NCBI RefSeq assembly: GCF_029873635.1
Contig: NC_080422.1
Span: 19,124,095-19,188,094 of the forward strand
Length of the DNA stretch: 64,000 nt
From: Malania oleifera
Lineage: Eukaryota; Streptophyta; Magnoliopsida; Santalales; Ximeniaceae
Direction: 5' to 3'
Shown here: one piece after another, positions 1 to 10,614 of the stretch
Numbering within the stretch: position 1 is the first letter of the stretch
Layout: every line of letters begins with the position of its first letter
Program-made: the position numbers and the translations under genes
The notes under the pieces: generated by a model
Seen by the model: the letters and a program-made list of their open reading frames with translations, nothing else
Told to the model about the DNA's origin: nothing
The model's database searches: none

Positions 1-487
1 TATATTTTGCATTTTGAGAAACACTAGCTGAATGAAGGATGAAATAAGACGTGAAATTACCATACGTTGTTTTTATGGATTATTTCAGCATTACTTCGTA
101 ATCTGGGCATAACATTCTTGTCCGAGCTCCGATTGAGATAATTCAAAATTTAGTGGAAAGCCAAGGAAAATTTATACAATTTTAATGTTGTGAAATTTTA
201 GAGTTACAAGCTGTAGGAGGGTCAAAATTGGGCTCGAAAGTGGATGGCAGACCGTGTGCATTTGAAAAAAAAATAAAATAAATAAACTAATAAAATGTAA
301 AAGATGATGTGACCAAGCCATGCATCCGAGTCCTCTTGGTGCGACGCTAGGTGAGATGCACATGGATAGGAGGGGGAGAAAACACAAAGAAACACAAATA
401 AAAGTGAAAAGAAAGGGAAGAAAATGAGGATTTTGAAAAGTGGCCAATTAGGTTTTCTTGGTGGGGGCCGCGGACAAGGAAAATATA

Positions 488-492
488 GAAGA
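488..492. repeat. Target-site duplication GAAGA, left copy
   Basis: GAAGA here is repeated at 2825-2829, directly flanking the solo LTR 493-2824. Confidence 0.9.
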
Positions 493-959
493 TGTTGACC
501 CAATGGGTCATATCCTGTTTTGATTATGACAAATACTCTAGTATTTAATGGTTTGATGACTTTGTGTGCAGGACAAATCGAACGTATCATATGGTGCACG
601 CACATGGATTTGTAGAAGACAAAGACTCAAAATGTGTATTCATTGTAATTTATATTTATCATATTGAGTTTGTAATAGTAAATAGAAAATGGTATGTCAT
701 AATTAATGTCTTACCTGCATGGTAGGATCGATAAGCTCATGACCATAGATGGTCCTTATGGAAGGTCGACCGACACCGAATTTTTTCAGTGTTCTCAAAC
801 TAAAAAAGACCTAGAAATGACCTCAAGACACTCACTCATGCATATATATGAATGGTCATTTGAATAGGGAATTTGTATGCTTAAAAAGGACTGAAATGCT
901 TTAAATAGGTACTTTCAGTTGACTGTATTTCACAGTACATATACTCTCTATCGACTAAA

Positions 960-1380
960 CCCGGACCAGGTCAATAGTTTGACCACAGTCCGGTCAACCG
1001 AACTCATATAGTTCATTTACACTCGGTCGACCGAACGCCCTTTTAGTCAACCCTTTAACCTCCTAGTTGACCGAGCCCAAAATGAATGCCAACGCTCTGG
1101 TCGACTGAGGGTCGTCGAGAGATACCCCAACAGTCTGGTCGACCGAACCATCTAGTTCATTTCTTCCCGGTCGACCAAACCACGATGTTTGGAAAAATTG
1201 CCCTTCCCGGTCGACCGAGACCATAGTTCATTTCCCCCTGGTTGACCGAACCTCAGTAATTTTGCCCTCGACACATGTTTCCGGTCGACTGAGTCCCTAG
1301 TTCATTTTTATCCTAGTCGACCGAACCATATGAACTTGGGTCGACCAAAAATGTTTCTTGTCAACTGAAGCTCTCGGGTT
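960..1380. promoter_or_regulatory. Palindromic motif cluster in LTR U3
   Basis: About twelve variants of TCGGTCGACCGAA (core palindrome GGTCGACC) recur every 25-45 bases, often followed by TAGTTCATTT. It is a degenerate tandem repeat lying about 120-540 bases upstream of the TATA box. A regulatory role is inferred from its position only. Confidence 0.55.
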
Positions 1381-1496
1381 GGACTTAATTTTTACTGTGG
1401 CTAATATTTTTAAATGGGGTTAACTTGGTTAAAATATATTGAAACTTTCCTAATAATTCCATATGTGTCCTTAACGGTTATATTTTAGGGGTTGTC

Positions 1497-1504
1497 TATA
1501 TATA
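1497..1504 (+). promoter_or_regulatory. Candidate TATA box of the solo SIRE-type LTR
   Basis: TATATATA followed by CCTCCTC lies in the middle of the LTR, directly after the palindrome cluster. Equivalent boxes occur at the same relative place in the LTRs at 20310, 25559, 31373 and 57693. Confidence 0.6.
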
Positions 1505-2824
1505 CCTCCTCATTTGGAATAATTAACATTAGATTAGCAAATATAATGAGCCAATATCCTCTTAATCTCAAAAAGCCTATATTTCATATTCAAGCTTTAA
1601 ACTCCCACTCTTACTCATTCATATTGCAAATACCTCTTTGTAAGAGTATTCTTGTGCTTATCTCACCATGCTTAAACTCTCTCTTGATTGTTCTATTTGA
1701 GATTTATATTTCATAGAGAGTAAGCTGCAAGTTCTCGTAGGGGGCTACGTAAATAAGCCTTCCGTAGGAAAACTTCTTCGGGCTTCTAAGTTCTGCATTC
1801 TCATTACAATACTCAAGAGTTCATATTGTGTTTTGGTTGCAAAAATATTATACATCATTTTCAAAAATATCTCTTGTGCGTATCTTTGAGAAATCTATTT
1901 TGAGATATTTTCTTAAGTTCTAAAAGATCTTTGTTGCTACACCTTTTGATTGAGATTATTTTTTTATTACAAAGATCAAATAAATATTTTGCAAACCATT
2001 TTTAAATATCTCCTATGGTTTATATTGAGAAATATTATTTTTTGAGATAGTTGAAGTGTGCTTGTGATCTTTGTTAGTGCATTGTGATTGAAATATTATT
2101 TTGACACAAAGATCCTATCATTTACACTCTCACGCACTGATTACTATATTTGCATAAATATTTGAGAGTAAACACTTAGACTACACCGAGCTTATCAAAT
2201 CCTTTCTTTTGGTAGTGTATTAATTACATTGTTCTTAGTGGTACATAATCAACTTAGTGTAAGAAGCATTTCCTTGTACACAAAATTATATATTCATCTG
2301 TTGTATTTCCAGGCATGGGCCTGAAGAGAGACACTAGCCTTGGCATAGTCCCGGACTTGCTTAGACCTAATTAGGAAAGCTAGATGCGCCATCCTGGTAA
2401 GGCGTGTAAGTTGAGGTCAGTCCCGCTAATTGACCTGGTTAAGGTTGAGGTCAGCCCCGCTAATTGACCTGGTTAAGGTTGAGGTCTGCCCTGTGGTAAT
2501 TGACCTAGTTGTAATCGGTGCCGCTCCACCTATAAGTGAGCATTAGTGGAATCCTTGTGCTTGTTAGCCAAGGCGGGGACATAGGCAATTTGGCCAAACC
2601 TCGATAACATTTCTGGGTGTTGTCTCATTTACTACTTTATTGTGCATGCTTGGTTAAATGTTTATTGCAGTTTAAATTCCATTGTATATTTACATTAATT
2701 TATTTTACATACACTAGATTGACCTTAGGCTTGTGTAATACTGTTGTTAGCTATTTGACCTAAGGCAATGAATTTTAAATACCAATTCACCCCCCCCCCT
2801 CTCGGGATTGCACCAAAGCTAACA

Positions 2825-2829
2825 GAAGA
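2825..2829. repeat. Target-site duplication GAAGA, right copy
   Basis: This is the partner of 488-492. After it, the Athila LTR resumes with the same sequence as its sister copies. Confidence 0.9.
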
Positions 2830-3954
2830 CATAGGAGGGTTTCGCATTTTGTATAGAGGAGGCCGCACCACATACATAAGGGTTTTTCACTGGGACAGAA
2901 GGTGGGGGCACACGGACAAAAGGATTCTTTTGGTGGTGAGTTCTCACACACACTAGAGTTTTTTTTTTTTTTTTTTTACTGTTCTTTTTTTTTGGGAAGG
3001 CCACACACAGGAAGCCGTAGCAAGGGACTTGTCTTGGATTCTTTTTGGAAGACTGCAGGGAAGAAGGTCAACACAAACAGCGAAAAAGGAAAGCGGCGGC
3101 ACAAAAAAATAAAATCTTTTCAAGAATCGGAAAGCGACGAACAACGGCGGTGTTCAGGGTGTTCGCAGCACGCGACGGCGGTGCTGTGGGTGTCATTTTA
3201 TCTTCTACTCTCCAAATAAAAACATGCATGGTGAAATCTTTTTTGTTGGATTTAATTTTCAAAATGAGCTAATTTTTGTATTCTAGGAAAACGATGTAGC
3301 CAGTTTTAAACTATGCTTGCTCTGCGATGCTAATCTAAAGTAGTTTTCCTTAACGTTTGTTTGAGTTATTCTGCGCTTAATGCTTTTGGCCATTAATTAG
3401 ATGATGTTGGTCTTGTAATTTGCTACCAAAAGGGGGAATTATAGGACAGATCTTGGATAATTTAGCGTTGGTGAATATAGAGATCGAAAGACTTATATGA
3501 ACTTACGTAGAGTTAAATAAAATCGTCAGTCTTATTGCATTCTTGTGTTATTAATTTGCATAATCTTATATTAAATAATAAACAAGAATAGGTTCTTATT
3601 GACTATGGAAAGAGGCTTTTGGAAAATTTGGAGATTTTTTAACAAATAGAGAAAACGAAGTCGAATTAGCTAGATAAGTAAAGCATAGTGCAAAACTAGG
3701 TGAAATCGGTTTCCTAGAAGTTTTCACCCTCATTAATTTGATACGTGGCAACCAATTTTATTTTTCATTTTTAAAGTAGCCTTATTTCAATTTCGCATTC
3801 TAAAATTATTAATCTTTCAAAATAAAATCAGGATTTGTACAATTTCAGTACTTGGTAAAATTAAGATATCAATCTCTGAGAACAATACTCTTGACATCAC
3901 TACATTATAAAATTACGATACTGTGCATTTGCAGTTTTGCACCGATCAAGGTTT

Positions 3955-3972
3955 TGGCGCCGTTGCCGGGGA
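3955..3972 (+). promoter_or_regulatory. Primer binding site, tRNA-Asp type
   Basis: TGGCGCCGTTGCCGGGGA, six bases after the LTR end, is complementary to the 3' end of plant tRNA-Asp. This is the usual primer site of Athila elements. It marks the start of reverse transcription of the internal segment 3949-8498. Confidence 0.88.
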
Positions 3973-4110
3973 TTGAGTTTTTCTTATTTTTGTCAATATC
4001 AAAACAAAGTAATTTGGATTTTAATTTAGAATTTTATTTTTATATTTTTATATTTTATTTCTTTCTATTTTATTATTTTTTATTATATTTTTTTATCTTC
4101 TTTATTTCAG

Positions 4111-5669
4111 GTGTGTTTTTTATGTTGGATGCGTCGTGCTAGAACTCGTGACATTATTCCTTTTGATACGGAGATTGAAAGAACTCTTAGAGCACTAAGA
4201 AAGAAGAAGAGGGTACTAGCCATGGAGAAAGAACAAGATAATATGCAGCCACGCGCCTTGAAGGATTATGTATGGCCAGTTGTGAATGACAACTATTGGG
4301 GTATCAGACACCAGCCCATTAATGCCAACAATTTTGAGCTCAAACCTACATTAATCAGCATGGTGCAGCAAGCTCAATTTAGTGGATCACCACTTGATGA
4401 TCCCAATATCCATCTGGCAATGTTTCTAGAGAGCTGCGACACTGTGAAGATCAATGGTGTTACTAAAGACACCATTAGACTGAGATTGTTCCCTTTCTCT
4501 TTGAGGGGTAAAGCAAGAGGTTGGCTACAGTCTCTACAACTGGAGAGTATCACTAGTTGGTAGGACATGGTAGAAAATTTTTTAGCTAAACTCTTCCCAC
4601 CTGCAAAAACAGATCAACTCAGGAGTATTGGTAAATTCAAGAAACATGATTTTAAATCACTCTATGAAGCTTGGGAAAGGTAAAAGGATTTGATTTGACG
4701 CTGCCCACAACATAGATTGCTAGATTCGTTGCAAATTCAGATGTTCTATAATGGGTTCAATGGGAAAACTTGGACTTTAGTTGATGCTGCATTTGGGGGA
4801 ACTTTGATGTCAAAGACACCTGAGCATGCTACTGCCCTTTTGGAAGAAATGACCTCAAATAACTATCAATGGCCAACTGAAAGAACTATGACTAAGACAG
4901 TTTATGAGATTCATGAATTGGAGCAGTTTGTTACACTTTCTATTCAAGTTGCTTCTCTATCTCATCATATTTCAACTTTGACAACCCAAAGGATACAACA
5001 AAGTGGAGAATATGTGGCAGCTACAAGTAAGATAGATACGAGCAATGGAGCAAGTCAAGAACAGGTTCAATACATCAATAATTGGAAATAAAACTATCAG
5101 GGTGATTCTTTGCAACAATATTACCATCTAGGGCTTCGAAATAATGAGAATTTGTCTTACGGAAATACAAGGAATGTGTTGCAACCTCCTCCAAGTTTTG
5201 AAAGTCATTAAGTTGAGAAGAAGATGTTATTTGAGGATGCCATGATATCATTTCTTGAGGAGAGAAAAGCAAGGTTTAAAAACTTGATTCATGGTTGGAT
5301 GATATAGAGACTCATTGCAACAATATAGGAGCCACTATGAAGAATCTTGAAATGCAAATTGGGCAACTAGTCACGACCATCAGTACCCAATAGAGAAGAA
5401 CTTTTCCTAGCAACAGAGAAGTGAATCCTAAGGAACAATGCAAGGTCATCACACTTAGGAGTGGAAGAGAAATTGAGAAGTCACCAGAAAACGAAACCAT
5501 GTCCACACCTACAACTAAAAATAATGGTCGAAGCAAGAATAAAGGGGAAGAAGAGGAGATTGTGGATGATACACCAAGAGAGATAGACACGCCTCCAGCA
5601 ACTTCCTTTCCAGACAATCCTCATATTCTCTCTACTCCACTTCCTTATCCTCAACGTTTTCAAAAATGA
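4111..5669 (+). pseudogene. gag: Athila-like gag, copy 1 (broken)
   Basis: The capsid-type Gag reads in pieces: RRARTRDIIPFDTEIERTLR at the N-terminus (about 4130), then NNFELKPTLISMVQ and a RLRLFPFSLRGKARGWLQSL segment. A middle part follows (MFYNGFNGKTWT, 4741 onward), then the C-terminal signature ITLRSGREI (about 5448). These are Athila Gag hallmarks. Stops interrupt it at 4561, 4681 and elsewhere, so no protein is made. The TAA at 4681 recurs in both other gag copies. Just upstream, a pyrimidine-rich run ending in TTTATTTCAG (4101-4110) resembles a 3' splice site and is also present in copy 2. Confidence 0.88.
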
Positions 5670-6330
5670 AAATTAGATAAGCAATTTTCTATGTTTTTGG
5701 ATATTTATAAGAAAATTCACATATATATTCCTTTTGTAGATGCCTTGGAACAAATGCCAAATTCTATCTAATTCCTGAAGGACAACATTTCCAATAAAAG
5801 AAGGTTGGAGGAGTTTGAAATAGTGAAGCTTACCAAGGAATGCAGTGCTATCCTTCAAAAGAAATTACCTAAAAAATTAAAAGATCTATTGAATTTTACA
5901 TTGCCTTGCACTATTGGAAATTCATTTTTTGATAAATTTTTATGTGATCTTGGTGCTAGCATTAATCGTTCGCCACTTTCTATTTACAGGAAATTAGAAC
6001 TTGGAGAGATGAAACAAACAAGAATTTCTTTGCAACTAGTAGACTGATCCATCAAGTATCCATGTGGAATCATAGAAAACGTATTGGTAAAGGTGGACAA
6101 TTTCATTTTTCCTGCTAAATTTGTGGTGTTAGATATGGAGGAAGACCAAGAAGTTTCACTAATTCTTGGTTGACCATTCTTGGCCATTGGAAGGACTTTA
6201 ATTAATGCTCAAAAGGGTGATTTAACATTGAGAGTGGACAAGGAAGAAGTTATGTTCAACATCTACCAAGACATGAGATTCCCAGAAGATCCAAGTACTT
6301 GCTTTCGGGTAGATGTCATTCAGCAAGGTG
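5670..6330 (+). pseudogene. Athila-like aspartic protease region, copy 1 (broken)
   Basis: After gag the frame continues through a conserved linker (KKIHIYIPF, then RRLEEFEIVKLT) into a retropepsin-like domain with FTLPCTIGNSFFDKFL and the active-site motif CDLGASIN at about 5943-5966. It continues through KVDNFIFPAKFVVLDMEED. The domain would cleave Gag-Pol. A stop in LG*PF at 6171-6173 is TGA where copy 3 has CGA, a C-to-T change. Several further stops and a frame shift show it is dead. Confidence 0.85.
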
Positions 6331-6881
6331 TAGAAAAATCCTTTCAAAAATATGTACCATCTGATCACCTAGAACAATCCTTGCAGCAAATTACAACACA
6401 GCAGCGTGTGAGGAGGCTAGAACCTATTGTAGCAAGGACGAATTATGTAATCTTTAATGAAAAGATGCAGCAACCTATATCTCCAGAGTTGAAACAATTC
6501 CCTGCACATCTTCACTATGCGTTCTCAGGTGATGCGTATGAAAATGCAAAAATCTACAAAGAGCAGACGAAGAAGTGGCATGACAAATAGATTCTTAGGC
6601 GTGAGTTTTCTCCAAGACAACAAGTTTTACTCTTCAACTCAAGATTAAAACTCTTCCTGAGTAAGTTGAGGTCAAGATGGACAGGTCCTTATACAGTCGA
6701 TAGAGTTTTCCCTTTCGAAGCAATATACTTAAAGGACAAGACAGGGAATATAGTCAGAGTTAATGGTCAGAGATTGAAGCACTACTATGGTCCATGGAGA
6801 AGAAATGGAGAGGAACTGTGCATTTATTCCTCTTGGAGATCCTGGTTGATAAAGATTGAAACGTCTAGCTGGAGACATTAA
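6331..6881 (+). pseudogene. Athila pol remnant: RT edge fused to integrase C-terminus, copy 1
   Basis: The reading frame goes from the start of the RT region ([17 protein letters not shown], about 6478-6528) straight into the integrase tail ([19 protein letters not shown], about 6531). It ends with [20 protein letters not shown] and [13 protein letters not shown], RNase H, the integrase zinc finger and the DDE core are all missing. Intact Athila pol has about 2.5-3 kb here (family knowledge). The identical junction recurs in copy 3 near 15210-15225. There is one in-frame stop at 6588. The element cannot transpose without help. Confidence 0.85.
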
Positions 6882-8498
6882 AACAAGAGCTTATGGGAGG
6901 CAACCCAATGAGCTTTTCTTTTTTTTATTTATTTTATCTTTATTAATTAATTTATTTATCTATTCACTTTTCAATAATTTAAATTTTTTATGCAAGTTTA
7001 TTTGGCACGAGTACAGAGCTGAAAATTTAATTCCTCGACGGTTTCACCAAAAAGCTAGGGAAGTTTCTTTCTTTTCTTCGATCTTTCTCATCTTTGAATA
7101 ACATTGAAAACAATGTGAATATGGATGATTAGGCAATGAGTGACACTACTTATGCCCTTCACATACTTGCATATAACCTAGGAGTACACACTTGGGTCAA
7201 TTATATGTAGTTTCTCTTTATATGGCTAAACTAGGAATTATAACTTATTGAAGGTTGATTGGCAGTTCATCTGTGTTGATCTAGCTATATAAACTCTTGT
7301 ATCTACATGGTATCTGTTGTGGCTTAAAAAATACATGTTCAGGTGACCTGTGGCACTTAGGGTTCCTTGCAAACACTGAGAGAGTGCCTATGGCGACTTT
7401 GACACCTTGTGAGGTACTATTGAGTCATTTATCATTCTTTTTGAGTTTTTGATGTCAACTCAGAGTTCATGAAACTCAAATTTCCCTATTTTTTTAGGAT
7501 ATTCTTTGTAAACTAGTCTTGGTTTTTTACTTGCTAACCTAGGGGTGACATCTAGTGGAGAGATAGAAACCTAGATCTTGTAGCCTACTCAAGATGTAAG
7601 GGCTGAGCCACCACTAAAAGTAGACTTGTTTCATGGACTTTTGTTCTAGCTCAATGCACATGGGTGGTATGAAAACAATAAAAGAAGTGTTATGATTGTC
7701 TTATACTGACCATAAAAAGAAAGAAATTGAAAAACGAGTAGAAGAAAAAAAAAGAGAAAAAGAAATACCCCAGAAGAGGTGAGAAATTAATACCTGCTCC
7801 ACACAACTACAACAAAAGTTTGGGACACGACATATGTTCTCTACATATGAAGACTCTTCACCGGCCTAATGCCTCAAATGTATTCACATCTAGTTTGTGA
7901 ATAAGCTAATCTAGGGTGGTCTTGGTTGGATATGACGAGTAGGTGAGAAGATGTTAGGGCGAAGGACCCGACACCTCGGAAGTAGGCTGGATCCTTTTCA
8001 TACTAGTCCACTCCGTACATTTAGCATTTGTTCCTTACAAAATGTGGGATGTTTGATCATGACACTTCTCCTCACATATGACGAGTGAACCCATCCTTTT
8101 TGAGTGTTTTTGAGGGTTTACCAATTAGGCCAAATCAAAGCGACAGTTCTATAGGTGTCCATGGATATCCTGGGTGTAATGAGTCGTACACATTACACAT
8201 GTCTCGAGATTTTGCCTATTTATATTCAAATTTGTATGACTGCATTAACTCTCAATTGTGATTGCTGGTTAATTTTATATGACTATAGTGTTCTTAATGG
8301 CTATATAATGCAAGAGTGACTTACGTCAAATTTGTGTGAATTGTGTTTGAATGAGCTTGTGTGTACTTTGGTGATATTCCTGTGTGTGAAATGGTATGAT
8401 TATGTTGCATGTGCGTTCATTCATTGAAATTGATATGGCACCACCCTAGATTACATTCCCATTATTTTCTAAAAACTAGCAAAACACTCGCTGGGGGT
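6882..8498 (+). other. 3' untranslated region of the Athila-like element, copy 1
   Basis: AT-rich non-coding sequence lies between the integrase tail and the next LTR, starting at the typical GCTTATGGGAGGCAACCC block. It aligns throughout with 15536-17183. Some Athila elements carry an env-like gene here, and I find none. It ends in a short purine tract, GCTGGGGGT (8490-8498), the likely polypurine primer for plus-strand synthesis. Confidence 0.7.
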
Positions 8499-10442
8499 TG
8501 TGATAACGCACCATAGTTGCATAGTTATGCATTTAAATTCATGCATTCAAGATCATAGTCTTAATTAAAATGCCCGATTTTATCTAATGTTTTAATCATC
8601 GACCTCACCCTATAATTTTAAGATAAATTAGTCTACTTTTGTTGAAAATCTGCGGACACTCATATTTTATTATTGCAGGATAATTTTTGGAAGCAAAGCC
8701 ATGCACACAAAGAAAGGTTGTTTTCGACACTATTTATAAATCTATGCCTAATTCCCTCATCTGACCTCTAATTCCAATTATTCAAGATGATATAGAAAGC
8801 TAAGATAAACCTCTACAACTTTCATGTTTTGCATTTTGAGAAATACTGGCTACATCAAGGTCAAAATCGGACATGAAATTACCATACGCTGTTTTTATGG
8901 ATTATTTCAGCATTACTTCATAATCTGGGCGTAACATTCTTGTTCGAGCTCCGATCGAGATATTTCAAAATTATGTGGAAAGCCAAGGAAAATTTCTACA
9001 ATTTTCATGTTTTACGATTTTAGAGTTACGGGTTGTAGGAGGGTCTAAATAGGGCATGAAAGTAGACGGCAGACCGTGCACTTTTGAAAAAAAAAAGAAA
9101 AAAAAATAAACAAAATATAAAATATGATGTGACCCAGCCATGCAGCCGAGTCCTCTTGGTGCGGCGCTGGGTGAGATGCACATGGATAGGAGGGGGAGAA
9201 AACACAAAGAAACACAAATAAAAGAGAAAAGAAAGGGAAGAAAAGGAGGATTTTGAAAAGTCAATGAAAAAGGAGGCCAATTAGGTTTTCTTGGTGGGTG
9301 CCGCGGATAAGGAAAATATAGAAGACACAGAAGGGTTTCACATTTTGTATAGAGGAGGCCTCATCACACACATAGAGATTTTTCTCTGGGACTGAAGGTG
9401 GGGCGCACGGACAGGAGGATTCTTTTGGTGGTGAATTCTCACACACGCTGGATTTTTTTTTTAACTATTCTTTTTTGGGGAGGCCACATACAGGAAGTCG
9501 TAGCAGGGGGACTTGTCTTAGATTCTTTTTGGGAGATTGTGGGGAAGAAGGTCAACACAAACAGTGGTAAAGGAAAGCAGCGGCACAGAAAAATAAAATC
9601 TTTTTAGAAACCAAAAAGCGGCGAACAACGACGGTGTTCGGGATGTTCGTGATGCGCGATGACAATACTGTGGGTGTTGTTTTATCTTCTACTCTCCAAA
9701 TAAAAACAAACATGGTGAAATATTTTTTTTTGGATTTAATTTTCGGAAAGAGCTAATTTTTGTATTCTAGGAAAACGATGTTGCCAGTTTTAAACTATGC
9801 TTGCTCTATGATGCTAATGTGAAGTAGTTTTCCTTAATGTTTGTTTGAGTTATTCTGCGCTTAATGCTTTTGGACATTAATTAGATGATGTTGATCTTCT
9901 GATTTGCTACCGAAATGGGGAATTATAGGATAGATCTTGGATAATTCAGCGTAGGTGAATATAGAGATCGAAAGACTTGTATGAACTTACGTAGAGTTAA
10001 ATAAAATCGTCAGTTTTATTGCATTTTTGCGTTATTAATTTGCATACTCTTATGTTAAATAATAAACAAGAATATGTTCTGATTGACTATCGAAAAAGGC
10101 TTTTGGAAAAATTAGAGATTTTCTAACAAACAGAGAAAATGAAATCGAATTAGCTAGATGAGTAAAACATAGTGCAAAATTAGGTGAAATTGGTTTCCTA
10201 GAAGTTTTCACCCTCATTAATTTGATACGTGGCAACCAGTTTTATTTTTCATTGAATAGTTTATTTAAAGTAGCCTTATTTCAATTTTGCATTCCAAACT
10301 TATTAATCTTTCTAAATAAAGTTAGGATTTGTACAATTTCGGTACTTAGAAAAATTAAGACATCAATCCCTGAAAACGATACTCTTCACATCACTATATT
10401 ATAAAACTACGATACTGTGCACTTGCAGTTTTGCACCAATCA
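8499..10442 (+). mobile_element. Athila-like LTR, copy 2 (complete)
   Basis: This 1944-bp LTR runs from TGTGATAACGC to ...GCACCAATCA, with TG..CA ends. It is preceded by a G-rich purine tract and followed by a tRNA-Asp-type primer site. It serves both as 3' LTR of the internal segment to its left and as 5' LTR of the segment to its right. It is clearly diverged from copies 1 and 3 by scattered substitutions and small indels. Confidence 0.9.
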
Positions 10443-10448
10443 AGTTTT

Positions 10449-10466
10449 TGGCGCCGTTGCCGAGGA
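10449..10466 (+). promoter_or_regulatory. Primer binding site, tRNA-Asp type, copy 2
   Basis: TGGCGCCGTTGCCGAGGA differs from the site at 3955 by one base (G to A) and lies at the same distance from the LTR end. Confidence 0.85.
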
Positions 10467-10614
10467 GTGAGTTTTTCTTATTTTTGTCAATATCGATACA
10501 AAGTAATCTTGATTTTAATTTAGAATTTTATTTATATATATTTTTTTATTTTATTTCTTTCTATTTTATTTTATTAATTTTTATTATTATTTTTGTCTTC
10601 TTTATTTCAGGTGT

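Larger units (their letters stand above)
493..2824 (+). mobile_element. Solo LTR, SIRE/Maximus-like Ty1/copia
   Basis: This 2332-bp segment begins TGTTGACC and ends GCTAACA. It is flanked on both sides by GAAGA (488-492 and 2825-2829), a perfect 5-bp target duplication. Removing it restores continuity with the sister LTRs at 9305-9340 and 17925-17960. No internal domain is present, so it is a solo LTR left by LTR-LTR recombination. SIRE-type hallmarks are the C-rich ending before CTCGGGATTGCACC, the 'ATAGGCAATTTGGCCAAACC' type block and the length over 2 kb. Its U3 holds about a dozen GGTCGACCGA-like motifs (about 960-1380) upstream of a TATA box. Confidence 0.92.
1..3948 (+). mobile_element. 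Athila-like Ty3/gypsy LTR, copy 1 (5' end outside window, split by a solo LTR)
   Basis: The sequence of 1-492 and 2830-3948 matches the complete copy at 8499-10442 and the copy at 17184-19047. By alignment to the complete copy, about 325 bases of this LTR lie left of the window. It ends in ...GCACCGATCA, followed after a few bases by a tRNA-Asp primer site, which fixes the right boundary. A foreign LTR interrupts it at 493-2824. LTRs of just under 2 kb with a tRNA-Asp primer site are typical of the Athila lineage. The antisense open frames here are accidental. Confidence 0.85.

Noticed and set aside
172..605. Antisense frames with hydrophobic, signal-peptide-like starts in the Athila LTRs (also 8971-9280 and 17525-18056)
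   Set aside because: They recur only because the three LTRs are copies. The frames shift between copies, and the hydrophobic look comes from T-rich antisense of A-rich DNA.
6882..8498. An env-like gene between Athila pol and the 3' LTR
   Set aside because: Neither this region nor its sister at 15541-17183 has an open frame longer than about 80 codons or any recognisable envelope feature.
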